64,000 nt of DNA from Paralichthys olivaceus (GCF_024713975.1 NC_091097.1:7682861-7746860), one strand, 5' to 3'; shown: positions 24,721-48,536, numbered from the stretch's first letter. Notes: generated by a model from the sequence alone, not told the origin. Made by a program: numbers and translations.

Positions 24721-25161
24721 CATTCAGCGTTAAGACTCAATAGCACCACCACTGGCTGACAGAGCGATCACACCGTGGGTAGAAAAGCCTGTTGGGTTAA
24801 TTTTAGAAGAACATGGCACATCATTCACGATCTTTTCTTCAAACCACAACACTCTATCATATTTAATCTAAATAAAACTACATAAAAAAATTAATAATAA
24901 CAACCGCGTGTAAAACGGTTTGGGCAACCTACTAACACCAATTTCCTCTTTGCCTCCTATTGAGCTGTTACTGAAATAGAAAGACCTAACATCTACACAC
25001 CACAAATATTGTGTGTTTATATTGTGTGTTTATTTTCCTGACACTTTTCCAGTAAACCTAGGAAAATAGACAGTTACGCACTCTGACCAGCAGATGACAC
25101 TAAACACTCATGGACACTAGTTGATGGCAAGTAGCAAATACCTTTTGGAAATAAAAGCCCC

Positions 25162-25214
<53 letters not shown>

Positions 25215-26375
25215 AGATTGTACAGCCCTGTTTGACAGGTTTACTGTTGTAATTAGAATTTATAGATTGTTGAACTGAATGAACTCTACGCTTCAGAAAA
25301 ACCTCTTGAAAATGATGCTGGATGAATTCTTTATGACCCCAATTAAACGTTGAACCATCATTTAATGGTTAGAAATAAATGTAAACATTGAAAAGGACCA
25401 TGTTCACAATCCTCAGGAAATAAAATCTGTGTGTATTATTGAGTTATATAAATAACTATAAAAATCAATGTAGTAAAATAAAATAAGATTAAATAAGAAT
25501 CTGAATTAATTTTATTAAAAAATAAGATTAAATTAGACAATCCCTTGAGGTAGTATACATCTTTCAAACATTTATACAGACTTTTATTACAAAATCTAAT
25601 TTAATCATCGTCTGTTTTGGGACTTTAAACAACTGATGGTTTGTGCAGAGTTGACAATACATGATAGTTGTGATATTCAGTCTAACTGTGGAGTCTATTA
25701 CTTAGACTTAATCTTTATCATGTGGGCTCTCTATGGCAGTTAATAGTGTAATGGTGATGAATGAGTTCATTGTTGTGAGGTTGGATGATAAGATCAGACA
25801 AAGGCAGGGTTTCAGATGATGGCTTTATTCCTGCTGGTGGTAATATATTTTCAAGTATAGGCCTGGCCTATACACAACAAAGACACAACAGGCTGATAAA
25901 CAAGACAACACAACAGACAGACATACATTTGTAAAATAAGATATACAGTATATTTCATGACAAACACGTAGATAAATTACTTTTTGCTTGGTCACCTTGG
26001 AAACCAATTGGAATGCCCTTGAGAAAACAATGTTTCACATATTGAGACTATAATTTAATATTTCATATTCAAAAAGTGCAGTTTGTATGAAAACACACTT
26101 ATAATAGCATTTTAAGGGTGACCAGTTGGCGTAGGCCTACATGGCATTTTTTTATATTGTTATTAAGATGATTACTTTAACCATTAAACCTGTAAAGAAA
26201 ACCTGTTGCATGATATTTATTATGCACATGCACCCTTACTTTAAAGCTATATAGCTGTAAATAGTGTTTAAAGCACAAAGCATTTGATTGACAGTGGCAG
26301 GCGTTTATAATCATTAACCAGCTGATGGTAAACTGAGGGACCTCTGGAGCAAAACACTGGCCTCCAGATATACAG
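24721..26375. other. Intergenic DNA between eftud2 and phospho1
   Basis: AT-rich, with one microsatellite and no supported gene. The right-hand part may be phospho1 3' UTR. Minus-strand AATAAA signals lie at 26,376-26,381 and 25,824-25,829, so the untranslated region may end at either. Confidence 0.6.
25164..25212. repeat. (GT)n microsatellite
   Basis: About 24 perfect GT units in the eftud2-phospho1 intergenic region. Confidence 0.96.
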
Positions 26376-26381
26376 TTTATT
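26376..26381 (-). terminator. phospho1: Candidate phospho1 polyadenylation signal
   Basis: AATAAA on the minus strand about 125 bases past the phospho1 stop. A second one, at 25,824-25,829, would give a longer 3' UTR. Confidence 0.35.
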
Positions 26382-26504
26382 AGTACACATCCTCGGATGT
26401 TTATATTGCCTTATACACGTTGGTTCCTGTCACTGTTTTCACCTGAGAAAATGACTCAAAGTCTGAACTGGCCTAGATCTGCTGCTCTGTCTCTGTGACC
26501 CTCT

Positions 26505-27359
26505 CTACTCTGCCACCAGCTTCCTCAGCCGCTGCACCACATCCTCCCCGGTCGCCCACGGCACCGTGACCGCCTTGAACTCCCCGGGCGAGGCCTCGTG
26601 GGTCTCCGTGATCAGCCGGTGCATGGGGAAGTCCCGGCGCGGGAAGGCCACGTCCCGGGGACCGAGGGCGAGCGCCGGACAGAAGTCGTTGGCTCCGTCC
26701 CCCACGTAGAAAACCCTCTGGTAGGGGCGGCCCCGCTCCTGCGTCCTGCGGGCCACATAGTCCCTGACCACCACCTGCTTGCACATGTTGTCGGGGCACC
26801 GCAGGCAGTCGTGGGAGTGGAAGGGTCTCATCACCAGCCGGCCGTCCTTGTTGAAGGTGGCCGGGTTGGTGAAGATCCGATGGAAGAGCTGGCGCGCCCC
26901 GGTGCGTCGCAGCCAGGACTCGATGAAGAAGGAGTTGGCGTCGGACAACAGCACCACCTCGAAGTCCTGCGGGGGTCGGGCGCGGAGGAACTGGAAGACG
27001 GTGGGCATACCCGGGGTGGACGGGATCTTCTCCATGATGCTCCGTATGTCGCTCTCGGTGACGCCTTGCTCCGCCAGGTAGGCCAGGACGCGCTGCATGT
27101 ACTCGTTGTAGCGGCCGGGCTGGTAGGTGTCCTTCAGCCAGCCCGGGAGGTGCTGACCCGGGGCGGCCTTCACCACCATGTCGTCGCTGGTCTCATCCAC
27201 GATGGTCTCGTCAAAGTCAAAAAAGATGAGGAAGCGCTTGTCGTTGGAGACCTGCGCCGAGGAAGAGGCCATGATCTCCGTGCGTCTGGACCTGCGGGCT
27301 TCCACCTCTCCTGGGGGATTGGGTGGGACATAACAGCAGGTGAAGACTGAATCCCCCAT
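26505..27359 (-). CDS. phospho1: Phosphoethanolamine/phosphocholine phosphatase PHOSPHO1
   Basis: HAD-superfamily phosphatase that releases phosphate from phosphocholine and phosphoethanolamine in matrix vesicles to start skeletal mineralisation. The frame gives 284 residues from the first ATG, which directly follows an in-frame TAG. HAD motif I DFDETIVDE has its nucleophile at D48 and acid/base at D50; motif II is LLSDAN (137-142); motif III is GDGANDFCP (220-228). Cys-rich HSHDCLRCPDNMC (181-193) matches the human family. Length is near human (267). All recognisable family sequence lies downstream of a strong in-frame acceptor (CAATCCCCCAG) at codons 16-18. A spliced transcript could therefore start at the internal ATG at 27,272-27,270 (MASSS), giving 255 residues. 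The coding exon is strikingly GC-rich compared with its flanks. Confidence 0.93.
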   Translation of the reverse strand: MGDSVFTCCYVPPNPPGEVEARRSRRTEIMASSSAQVSNDKRFLIFFDFDETIVDETSDDMVVKAAPGQHLPGWLKDTYQPGRYNEYMQRVLAYLAEQGVTESDIRSIMEKIPSTPGMPTVFQFLRARPPQDFEVVLLSDANSFFIESWLRRTGARQLFHRIFTNPATFNKDGRLVMRPFHSHDCLRCPDNMCKQVVVRDYVARRTQERGRPYQRVFYVGDGANDFCPALALGPRDVAFPRRDFPMHRLITETHEASPGEFKAVTVPWATGEDVVQRLRKLVAE

Positions 27360-27658
27360 GATTGACTATGCCACACCTCTTACAGTTGCCAACTGGCATC
27401 AAATCCCACTCTCCTGCATCCCACGCCAGGCAGGCCCACGGTAGGGTGGAGGCTGAGGTGAAAGGATGGAGTCAACAGAACCAAAAGCAGATTTGATTTA
27501 ATTTATAGGAATACACATAAAAGAATAAATGTGATACGAGTCTTATAAAGGGAGCAGAGCAGCCAACCAGCAGCCAACCAGCAGCATGTAAGCCCAGAAG
27601 AGGCAGCATCCTCCAACTCATGGATCTCTGGGGGAATGTGTCTATGAAGGTAAAGGGT

Positions 27659-27698
27659 GAGGAGGAGGAGGAGGAGAAGGAGGAGGAGGAGGAGGAAG
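27659..27698. repeat. (GGA)n-rich purine tract
   Basis: Imperfect GGA trinucleotide repeat of about 40 bases on the plus strand. Confidence 0.85.
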
Positions 27699-28164
27699 CT
27701 GCTCTAGCAGGAGAGAAACTAAGAATTACATGTGATTATGCCCAGACTGGCAGAATGTGTGCATGCTCCTGAAAGCAAGCAAACAATACAAGACAGTGTA
27801 AACCTGCTGCATGTGTGCTGTACCTGTTTTTCGACCTGGTTGATGTCAGCAGTGAATGCCTGCTGAGCTCACGTGTATTTCTGATCCAGTCAAGGCTGTA
27901 TTTCCCTGTATGGGCAACACACGCGCACACGCACATACACCTAATTAGTTGCATGACGAAGAATCATACCCGCGGCAGTAGTTTCAAGTTAATTTAGAAT
28001 AAATACATCGATCCTGCAATATGAACACACGAAAGACCAACATTTCAATTCATCTTATCCCACAAAATTAGGCCACTGTACTTTAGATTACATCTATTTT
28101 AAACGCAATGACACATTTCAATTACATGTAAATAATGTAAAACAGGCTGTACCCTGACTTTAAG

Positions 28165-28165
<1 letters not shown>

Positions 28166-28195
<30 letters not shown>
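28166..28195. repeat. (AT)n microsatellite
   Basis: About 15 perfect AT units. Confidence 0.93.
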
Positions 28196-28198
<3 letters not shown>

Positions 28199-28404
28199 GC
28201 AATGCAGGCTGTTAAGACACATTTCACTGGATCTAACATTCCTTGACAAAGGCAGATTATGAAGTCTGACATTGTTTCCCACAGTCGTATCATCTACTTA
28301 CTGCAAAACTAATCTAATTCCTCACAACCCCAGCGCCTGCACACTGAGGATTTGTAACAGCGGAGCTCTGAAGCTTCTGTAAAAACAAGTTAAATGTGCA
28401 TCAC

Positions 28405-28600
28405 CGGTGCTGGATCCGGTCTCCGGTGTCTGTCTGGTCCGATCCGGTCCCTCAGAGTCCAGGCAGAGTCCCGCCGCTCGGCAGAGGGGACCCGCACTTT
28501 TATTGTGACAGCCCACACCACCCGGAGCCGCTGTGAGCGTGACCGCGCCCCAGAGCCAGCCCATTTAATAGCAGCCTGCCGCGCGCGTTCACGACACTTT
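28405..28600 (-). promoter_or_regulatory. phospho1: Candidate phospho1 promoter and first exon
   Basis: A CpG-rich patch on the phospho1 strand. A TATA-like AATAAAAG lies at about 28,497-28,504 (minus strand). A donor-like CACCG|GTGATG about 90 bases downstream, at 28,405/28,404, could join a non-coding exon to the acceptor at the start of the phospho1 coding exon. Spacing fits a TATA promoter of a tissue-restricted gene. Assignment rests on position only. Confidence 0.35.
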
Positions 28601-31600
28601 CAAGAGCTGTGCGGGAGGCTTCCTGCTGTTTCCACAGTGATTTGTAGATTTTTGGCAAATTAATGACGCAAAAAGCGATTTGTTCATCGTTTAGAACGCT
28701 CACGCACTCTCCTGGTGTGGATCATTTGCAAACGCGAGACACATGGGAGAGAATAAATATTTCTGGTTGTCACAGCTCCAAGAAACACACCAGGGCCAAA
28801 TCCGCAAAATCTGGTGTTTTTAAAGGCAGTTTGGGGCCTGGTGTCAGGGAAAAGCAGAAGATTCAATCAGGCAGTTCAATATTTGATCAACTGGTGCCAT
28901 ACTGCTCAGCTGGTAACATGCAACTGAGTTAAAAGACTTGTTTTATTTAGATTTTACACAGTTTTTAGTGTGTTATTGTCCTATAATCTCAATTGGATAA
29001 TGAGAAAAGTGGAACAATCCTGAAGCTGTGACATCTGACATCATCTGTAAGGGAGATCAAGGAAGTAGGATAAAGCTGTCTTTACTTTTAAGCAGCACAA
29101 TTATTGTTTTTTTCACTTCTCCAATAGTCACACTGACCTTTTGACCATGAACTCATTCCATTAGGACAACAACACCCATAACACTTTAGTTCACTAAACT
29201 GAACAGCATTGTTGCAGTTGAAGTTAATCATCTATTTAACTGCGTCTGTTTATATCTGCTGCATTTGAGGAACTGATAAAGCACAAAATCAATAAAGTTA
29301 ATCACATCAGTAGCCTACATCATTTCAAATCTGAAATAATGTTGCATTTCTATTTATTGCATGTTTTCTGCTTGTTTCTGTACAAGAATGTGAATACACC
29401 GTGATTAATGCAGCAACTTTGAGAGCAGCGATCACGTGTCTGAACAACATGACACTGAAGTCCTCCTCTGCTTATCTGCCTGCTGACAGACATGGCCTCC
29501 TCCCTCTTCTACACAGTACAAGGCATAATGACTAACAGCTGGGGTGGCTGACTACTTGCAAACCCCAAATGGAAACGGAGATGTACCGGCGCTGTGCTAT
29601 TATCTCCTCTGCTCGTGAAGTGAGCCTGGGTACCTGACCACCCACTCACCCTCAGTGAGTCACTCACACTTTTCTCTCCACACACACCGGCCTGCTCTGC
29701 TACCTTATAGGATTATGTGACTCATTGGTGCACCGCTTAAAAACACCTGAGGACACAATAAAAAATACTTTTTTTAAATGTCTTTTACTCTTGGTCTGAA
29801 ATTCAAATGGTAATAATTTAATGGAGCTTTCTGCATACATAACTGCTTATTTATGGGTTAAAATGAGATTAAAGCTGTACTTTACTTAAGCAGGAGATTC
29901 CTCATCTGAGGTCACTGCCAGTGACAACAATAAAACCATACTGCAAGGAACTCTCACATTAACTGGGAAGACAAAATGACTCTAATTTCAAAAAGACTTG
30001 CTAAAATGCATGTTGCAAAAAGAGGTGAAGGGCGAGGAACACTATAACACAGTAAGAGGAAGTGGCAGCAGAGAAGAGGACCTAAAACTCGTCTAGTCAA
30101 AACAAAACTGAGTTGAGAAGTAAGTTGCGGAACCTAGGTAGCAGATAGTGTTGCTACAGGCGTTATGGCTTGAATCCAGTGACTCAAAAATGAAGCAAAT
30201 CCAGTTTGTGCAGTTGCAGCAGCCGCCAGTTGGTTTTAGGCCTTTCAGCAAAGTTGGATTTGACCCCTTTATATAAAGTCTATGATTTGAACCCACTGAC
30301 CCATCATCATTCATATTCAGTTTCTCTTCTGTAAACCCATTGTGATTGAAGACAGCACACAGAGACACACAAACATGACAAATGTGTGATAATCATGGCT
30401 ACTTGTTTTTACTTCTCAAAGTTAGCAGTCAGTTAAATGTATATTATCAAAAAAGGCCCAACTTTTCCACTTCTCCTCAATCTCCAGGTAACATACAAAA
30501 AAGACAAATCAGGACATTATAAAGCTGCACATTTTGTACCAGATACAATAATAAAATACGCAATGCTACATTAAGTGGTTAAAAATACAAAGGGGAAAAA
30601 GTATATTGATTTTTTTAAAACATCTTTAAAGAATATACAATGTTATTTTTTTTCTTAACTAGCCAAGAATTTTAGTAGAAAGTGCATTCTATATAACAAG
30701 GAAAGGAGGAGGAGAATCGTTCCTCAAACTGAAGACGTAGCAGGACGTGACAGAGAGGCTCCATGAACAGACGTAAAAGTAGAATGTATTTCAGGTGTGG
30801 CTTGGAGGTGCTAGTGTAAAGTTGCTAGAGCAGTTTGAACATTGCTTTCACTTTGAGGGAAGGCCCATACTGGAGCATCATCTTTTTTTTTAAAATTTTT
30901 AAATAAGAAATTGAATGTAAGCACATACTAAAAGAAATGTCCTGCGTTTGTGATGGTCCCTTCCACACTAACCTACTCCACCCGGGGATTCTCCTCCTTT
31001 CCTTGCCTAAAAACATCCACTCGAAGTAATCACCTCCACCCTTTCCCATGCAGCCACAACTGCACTCTTTTTCACAATGCATTGTCAGCCCCTCCCTTCC
31101 CTGCGCCTCACCCACGCAGCAGTAAAGTGCAGAGAATACACACTAATGAAAAGGCTCAAAAAAAAAAAAAAAAAGATTCATACTGCAAAATGCTAAAGCA
31201 CTGCAGTGAAACCAAGGGGGAAAGGATGATAAGCAATCAATGCAGCCGTATTAAGACCCACAGAAATGGCAGGATAATTGCAGGTCTCAAATGAAAAAAG
31301 GGACATCCTAAACTACTGAGCTTAACCACTTCATACTGAATTCTGTTAGAGTGGCAGAAAGATGTTGAATTCACTGCTTTTGTCAATCTCATGTATCCCC
31401 GAATACGAATACATTGGGACACACTGTGTAAAAGCAGCTTTTGGTACAGGAGCACTGGGGACAACCAGACAGACGGACAGAGGCTGGTCGAGAATATCAC
31501 ATGCATACCTAAGCACTCGCTCTTCACAATCTTCTCAACACACCTCCAGACCTGGTGCAAACAAGCAGCCTAAATACTTGCCAACCAGCTTCTAACAAAT

Positions 31601-33238
31601 AACATTCACACCATTGGCTGTTACATTAACAAATGTAATTTCTTGCACTGACTTGTTCACATGTATGCTTATCTATACAAGAATTCCAAGTATTTAAGGT
31701 TGTACGACCACTGCCTTTTATCCTGACGTTTCCTATCATGTGCTAACGACAGTTTATCTACACTACAGAACCATCCATTAGATAAAAACTGAGAACATTA
31801 GCAGAGAACAAAAAAAGCAAGAATGAATCAGCCATCATTCTGCGTAGGCAACATTCAACAGGTTTCAACACCTTTGCCTGTTTGGATCAAAAAATGTCAG
31901 GATGATGAAAAGTGAAAAACAAACCTTTACACTACAACTCCCTACACCAAACCGTGGAAAATCGTCTGAGAGGAATATGCATAATTGTCTGTTAAGACCG
32001 GTGATGAGAAAGGTCCCAGTTGTGTATACTGTGTTTGTGTGTCCAACGACCTTTAACATGGTAACCCGTATCATTTCGTCAGCAGCGAAGGGAGGTGGGG
32101 TAGATCCTGATGGGGCCGTATGTCTGGCCCCTCACAGTGGCAGTATTTGACAGTCATCTGTTATCTAAAAGCATCTGTTGACCAGCAGTACTGGAAACTG
32201 AGGTTGCACTGATCACAGCAAGTAAATCAATGACCATGTGGCCTCATGTCCTTTGCGTGTGCTTGAGTAAGTGTGAGGCTGCGTGTGCCGAGGGCAAGTT
32301 CTGCATAAACTGAGTTTCTTGTTCACAAAATAGTTCAAACCTCAAATCCATTGAAGAAAAGCCAGGCTGGCAAGACATGACCTATATGACACGATACATG
32401 TTTATGTGTAATATTACACTTCTGAAAATCAAATGGAAAGAGAAAATTTAAGAAATATTTCATGTACTGGAATGGAAAGCACCATTTATCCATGATATGA
32501 ATCTTAGACTTTGTCAAGATTCAACCAAGCATTTACAAAATGTTTTTTTCAATGTCCTTTACAAACATCCCACCCCCCCACCCCTACTGCATCTCGCACT
32601 ACTTCAGTAGCCCAAGGACAGAAAGCCTCAGCCTCCGACTTATGGCAGAGAAGGACTCAGGTAGAACGAGTAACAACATTCATTTAACATTCTGTGATGC
32701 CTGAGCCTCTGCAGTACAACTCGGAGGACAGGTTGAGTATTGCTGTGGGGCAGACCTGCACAGAAAGCCAATGTGCAACCATAAGTCACTTTTCTCATTA
32801 TCCGATTAAGATGAGCTTAATGACACTGATTCTTGAAGATCCATGAAGCCCAGGTCATTCATATGTTGACTTCCATCAGCAGCTTATGTTGAAAGGGAGA
32901 TAATTTACACTCATCAATGTAAAAGTAGATAACTCGTACAGGGATTGTTAGATTTCCTTAGAAAATGTTCCAAGAAAAAAAATTGAAAGATTGTAAAATC
33001 TTTGTCAGTTGACCAGGGTTTTTAAGTAGAGGTCATACTTATATAATTCATGAACTGAGGATGTATAAGTCTGGATGTCTGGATCTTTCTGGTGTGTATG
33101 TTTAGCTTAACTTATTTTTATCTTTTTGAGAGGAATAACCTTAAATAAGGAGCCTTGCATCAGAGGGGCTGAGGCAGGACCATGAAACAAGAGAAACAAG
33201 GCGTGGTTTGGTGTGGCCCCGCAGTGCCGGAGCACAGT
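28601..33238. other. Intergenic DNA and probable znf652 3' UTR
   Basis: No further gene was recognised between phospho1 and the znf652 stop codon. Part of this stretch is probably the long 3' UTR of znf652 (minus strand), but I could not fix its end. Bases about 29,430-29,630 form a less AT-rich block with no open frame; a regulatory element is possible but unproven. Confidence 0.45.
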
Positions 33239-43423
<10,185 letters not shown>

Positions 43424-43529
43424 GAAGAGGGGTAGAAATGGGAAAAAATGACTGCTATGGTGCCTTTAGACTAACGTATTCTACAAGGAGAGGCAGGGGA
43501 CGCTGCACCAATCCCCCACCTTCCTTCTG

Positions 43530-46500
43530 CTAAGGAGACAGGAAGGAGGGGATAAGGTGAGAGACAGTCAACTTGATTCAAAGAGAGCATCCATGCTGTC
43601 CAAGGTAGGGAACACTGTCGGAAAGACATGCAATCTGTTCCAAGTTTTGTTTTATATGCTTAAAAAATTCTGACAGCAAAATCTGAAGCCTCAGTGTCTT
43701 TGATGCATAACATTTGAAGTTAAATTCCTCTCCAGATGTAGACCGGGTCCAGATTCAGTTTCTGTGAAGACTGCAGCTCTGCTTGGTAACAGTGTCTTCA
43801 AATTGCTGAGCAGGTAAAGAAAAGCTGAATGCCAGACATGGAACTGCTATAAGGACTTTTGTGTCTTGCTTGAAGAGCCATTTACAGAGCATTACCTGTG
43901 AGAAGGGACAGAGAAGAAAAAGGGAGAAATACATATGAAATATTAGAAGGTTCTCTTCAACTGTCAAGTGTCGCTATAGGGCAAGCTGAAACTAAAGCGA
44001 TACTGTCAAGTTTTCAACACTGAGCCCACAGAAGTTTCAGTATTGTGTGAAGGACTTGAAACCACAACCTTCGCAAATGAATGTGAGAAAAACAAAAAAA
44101 AGGTGAAACACTTCAATATTTAATATAACAGAGATAGTCTGCTTTGTTGAGCTATCCAACATAATACATTTTGTTGACTTAAGATCACATTTACCATAGT
44201 TCTGGGTGATATGGCCAAAAATTATATATTATAATTATATTGCTTTGAAATTTTTACTCTGGTGTAAAGGTTGTAGTTTTAAATTCGTCATTATGAGCAA
44301 ATCTGAAGCAGATCAATTACACGTTATACCTCCTCACTGTGGTTACACAATGCATAAGCAATATATCATTTTATATCAAACCTTTGTAATATTGTTAATG
44401 AGGAAATTTTTATTTTGATAATCAAAGATATAGTTTTATTGCCCAGCCCTAATTTACGACAAAGGAAATGCAACTTACTTCCATAATGATTAGAAAAGAT
44501 TTATAATACCTAACAGTGTGACAATTAGAGCAAAAACACATGAAAAGCTTGTTAATAGTTCCATTTAATTAGAAATAGAAAATATGTAAGCACATATTGA
44601 ATTGCTTTAGATCATAATTAGTAGTTGCTCCAGTCAAGCTCTTTAAAAACCTGGAAAAACTATTTGCATAATCTACAGGAAAAAACAACCAAAACCAATA
44701 TGATGGCAAAACACTGATAAGACACAACTTCACCCTAAGTTTTAAACAATAAATGCCAAAGTGCCCCCACCGCCCATTGACTGTTAACTGTTAGAGAGCG
44801 TAGCGTAAACCACAGCTCAAGAGCCTGTATTGCAAACAACCACAGGAAACTGTATATCAACCTTTCAATGATGCCTAAGCACTGCACAATTTGAAACCTA
44901 CAGTCATATCATCACTTTTATGCAAGTTAAAGATAAATACAACAGTATTTATGCAAATAAATATATCTCCTTGTGGACTCTTTGCTTTTATACTGTTTGT
45001 TAGTTCTGGAGCTCGACATACATCTGCTGGGGTATCCCTGGCTGACAGTTGGGTGACCTTAAACAACCTCACACATACCATAATGAGTGTGCAACAGGAC
45101 GGTTGGTTCACTAGAAAACCTCCCAAAGCCATTACCTTTCTTGGTGACAGCAAACATTCTATTGTGCGTCTACAAACATCTTTTGTTTGACTTTTATTAA
45201 CAACTGATGCTCCAATGTATGCAAAGAAAATATACAAAGGCCAAGACGGACTTACATATTCAAACAAGGCCCACCTGACCCATCAAGGGGACCGATCTTT
45301 GTTCAAGTCTTTTATTTACAAGCATGATTAACATGAGGGGTTTGTTAGAGTGCAAGAAAGAACAAGAGTGTGCCTGGGGGAGATCAACAGTGACATGATG
45401 ACTGTAGAGGAACCCAGATTATTTTGAAAACGATGACTGATCTTTATCAGAAATATTTTTCAAGGGCAGTATTTGACACCTACATTTAATGTTACATACA
45501 GTACAACTGTCCTTGCAATATCTTCATTATTTAGAGTTCACTCCCAACTCTTATTCACACTGAACATAAGCTGCACCTGCTTACAATTATATTAAATAAA
45601 ACCAATAGTTTATAACCACAGACAGACATTTGAAAGCTAAAAAGGAGACTTAGTGTTTTAAGCTAACATTATTCAGACATTGTGCTAAACACAACATTCA
45701 ATCAGAGCTTAAGTTTACCAGATTTTCTTGTTAAGCTTGTCATTTCATTACAATAGAGTGCACCTGGCAGATAGAAAAGGGGCCAAATTATGTTTGTGTT
45801 TTATTAAAGCCAAAATAAATCTGTTCTACCAGTTTTAAACTCAAAGTGAAAGCTAGTTATGCAGAATTTGACTGTCAACGCATACAAGACACACCTGTCT
45901 TCCTGTGCGCGCCGACTCTGATCCTTTCTGAGAATTGGACAGCAGCTCGAGAGCATTAAGACCACAGGGGGAGGGCGGGCTCTGCGCTCACAGAGCATCT
46001 CAACTCACATGTCTGTCTTAGACACAAAGCCTGATAGATTATCCTGCCTCTGGATGACAGAGGAACATAAATTCCATGAGAAACCACTGCTGAACTTGAC
46101 TTAAAATGCAACCAGCTGGTTCCATTCTCAGTTATCAAACTCATTAAAATAAACAATACAACAGCTCACTTCAAGAATGTAAATCATTTTTTCAATTACA
46201 CAATAAAAATTATTAAAACAGTGTTAAATTCACAGCCTAAAATTGCAAACATGCACAAATAAACAGTGTGTTATTTTTTCAATATTGAAAATTATCTTTA
46301 GCCTCGCTTTCCGTTATCATGAATGAGTCATTTCAGAGATTCACTCATAATGCAATCCTTTGATGTGGGGCACTAAGTAGTGTGCAGATTTCTCAATATC
46401 ACTGATAATTAGTTGACACAACCACGTTGTCACATTGAGAGGTCAAAACTTTGCACCGAATGACTCTCTGACAGCCCATTTCAGTGATCCAAAGCAGTAC

Positions 46501-48008
46501 TAATGTTCAGCATAACTTGATAAAAAATATCAAAGTTTTCAAGATAACAACCAATTTAAAGCCTTTCTTGACTCTTTCTTGATTCTGAGAACTGAAAGAG
46601 AAGCCGAAATTCATTTCATATAGGGTAAGCCACAAAGCCTCATATACCGAGAAGATTCAACTGTGGCTTAAGATTTGAATGGCACAGGATGGGAAGCCTT
46701 ACAGCACTACACGGCACGAGTGTTCACAAGAGCTTGGGCTGAGCGGTGACAGTAAAGCAGATGAGACGAGTCTGAAGCAGCCAATTTGTGTGACGTTTAC
46801 TTCTTATCATGCAGCAGTGCTCCTCGAATCCACGCTCCCTCTAAAGTCTAGACTTTAATGAGCTTTCCCTTTTGCAGCTTGTAGCGGACCGTGTGAGGGT
46901 TCACATTCCTCACTCTGTCCTAACTCATAAGACCTTAACCAGCTCACTGTGTGGTGCACTGCAGGGGTGCTCCGAGCCGCTGTGGGTATTTGGCCCTCCA
47001 ACTCATAATCAGGTCATAGAGCAGTAACCATTGTTTTTGGTCTGAGGTATCATAGGAGAGATATGACTCCATGTTTCTCTAGTCTCATCATCACCACATA
47101 GAGACAGATAGTTTCATACATGACAGGAGAGACTCCACTGATGTTTACAACTGTGATCTCTCTGTTCTGAAAGGGGGGTGGGGGATAACATGGATATATT
47201 CAGCACGAGTCTTCTGTTCAAAGTCTGATTCAGATTGTAGAACAATGTTCGAATACAAACGTGAGGACTGGGTCAAAAAACTGCAACAAACGAGGTTACA
47301 CAGCGCGAAGGCAACCCTAAACATACATTTGCAAACTATAACGAGATGTGGTGCAGCAGCTATCATCTGCTTTTATAGTGCTCGCAGGACACAAGCTACT
47401 ATTTTCAGCCACAAGACCACAGCACACGAGTTGTGGTGTGAATGAAGCACAGAAAGCGTTAAAACAAAAACACCGAACTGCAGAAACACTGTGCAGGCCC
47501 GGCCAACTTAGGCTACCTAGCTAGCTAGCAATATTCCATAGGTACTAACCTGCACACACATGACAAGCTAACTTGGCTACATTAGCTCAAGGTGCAGCCA
47601 TGATTATTTGAGTATAGGTTACTCGACCTGGACAACAAACACACTACACTGCACATGCAACACGAGCTAAACACTAGCATTTGCTGACATGCACGAGCTA
47701 ACAACAGACACAAGACTCTCACTTAAGACCCCAAACCGCCCTGATTGGGGCTAGTTAGCTCACAGCTAGCATAAGCTCGGATATTTAGCGTCAACGTTAC
47801 CCTGGATTTCGACACAGCACCTTGACGGGGTTGACAGTTTCTGGAGCGACAGGGAGGACGACTAAGAGCCGATGTCACGCTCGGTTATCACCGGTTCTTT
47901 CCTGTGGGGCAGGACGACACAAAAACCCGGAGCTGTGCAACGCTGCTCCTGACAACTCAACTCGATACTGTCACAAAGTCACTGCTGGGAGCTCCGCCGC
48001 TTTCTCAC
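43530..48008 (-). other. znf652 5' UTR intron
   Basis: Probably one intron between the CpG-island first exon (donor at 48,009 or 48,140) and the first coding exon (acceptor at 43,530). It contains one MITE-like element and otherwise AT-rich DNA. I found no coding exon of another gene. Confidence 0.5.
44198..44450. mobile_element. MITE-like element, degraded copy
   Basis: The left end TTCTGGGTGATATGGCCAAA and right end TTTTATTGCCCAGCCCT are terminal inverted repeats matching those of the element at 55,938-56,402. The left end is worn and there is no coding capacity. Confidence 0.6.
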
Positions 48009-48530
48009 CTTAGCTCCGGCCACCGGCTACCGGCGACCCGTGTGCGCTGTCCCCGGCGGCTGCCACGCATGTCACCCGCGCACGCGGGCTTGAAATGAAG
48101 TTGTGTAGCAACATTTCTGTTGTCGGTTCGATGCCTTACCTCCGCCGGGAGCGACCTCCCTCCTGCGCTCGTGCAATCACAGTTGCACAGATTCGGGGCT
48201 GCACGCGCACTTCTCTCGCTCCCTCCACATTCGCGGACGTGCATTTATGAACCGTCGGCGGTTAGTTCGGTCCACAGTGCGGGAGGTTGTTGTTGTTATT
48301 TATTGTTTGTTTGTTTGTTTGTGGGCTCAGCGGAGGAACCTGCGCCGGTGCGTCCTCAGCCCCGCTACGTGGCCCCGGCACAGCTCTCGCGCGTACCACC
48401 ACCGCCGCCGCCGTCCGTCGTCCCGCGCTCATCCCAGGCCGCGCGACAGCGTGTCTGGTTCTCCCGTTCAAAGCAGACAGGGCACGGCGGCGCGCGCTCC
48501 CGCTGGGTTTAAATCACCGATTGATTAAAT
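47800..48530 (-). promoter_or_regulatory. znf652: znf652 CpG-island promoter and first exon(s)
   Basis: Dense CpG region at the upstream end of the znf652 locus. Two minus-strand donors are visible, CTAAG|GTGAGA at 48,009/48,008 and GGAG|GTAAGG at 48,140/48,139. Either could end a non-coding first exon, suggesting alternative first exons. There is no TATA box. The multiple open frames inside the island are composition artefacts. Confidence 0.55.
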
Positions 48531-48536
48531 AATAAT

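Larger units (their letters stand above)
27360..28400. other. phospho1 upstream region or first intron
   Basis: No coding sequence was recognised. If exon 1 ends near 28,405, this is the first intron of phospho1. It contains a GGA-rich run and an AT microsatellite, listed separately. Confidence 0.5.

Noticed and set aside
26598-27350. 250-codon open frame antisense to phospho1
   Set aside because: A shadow of the GC-rich phospho1 coding exon; the sense strand carries the HAD motifs.
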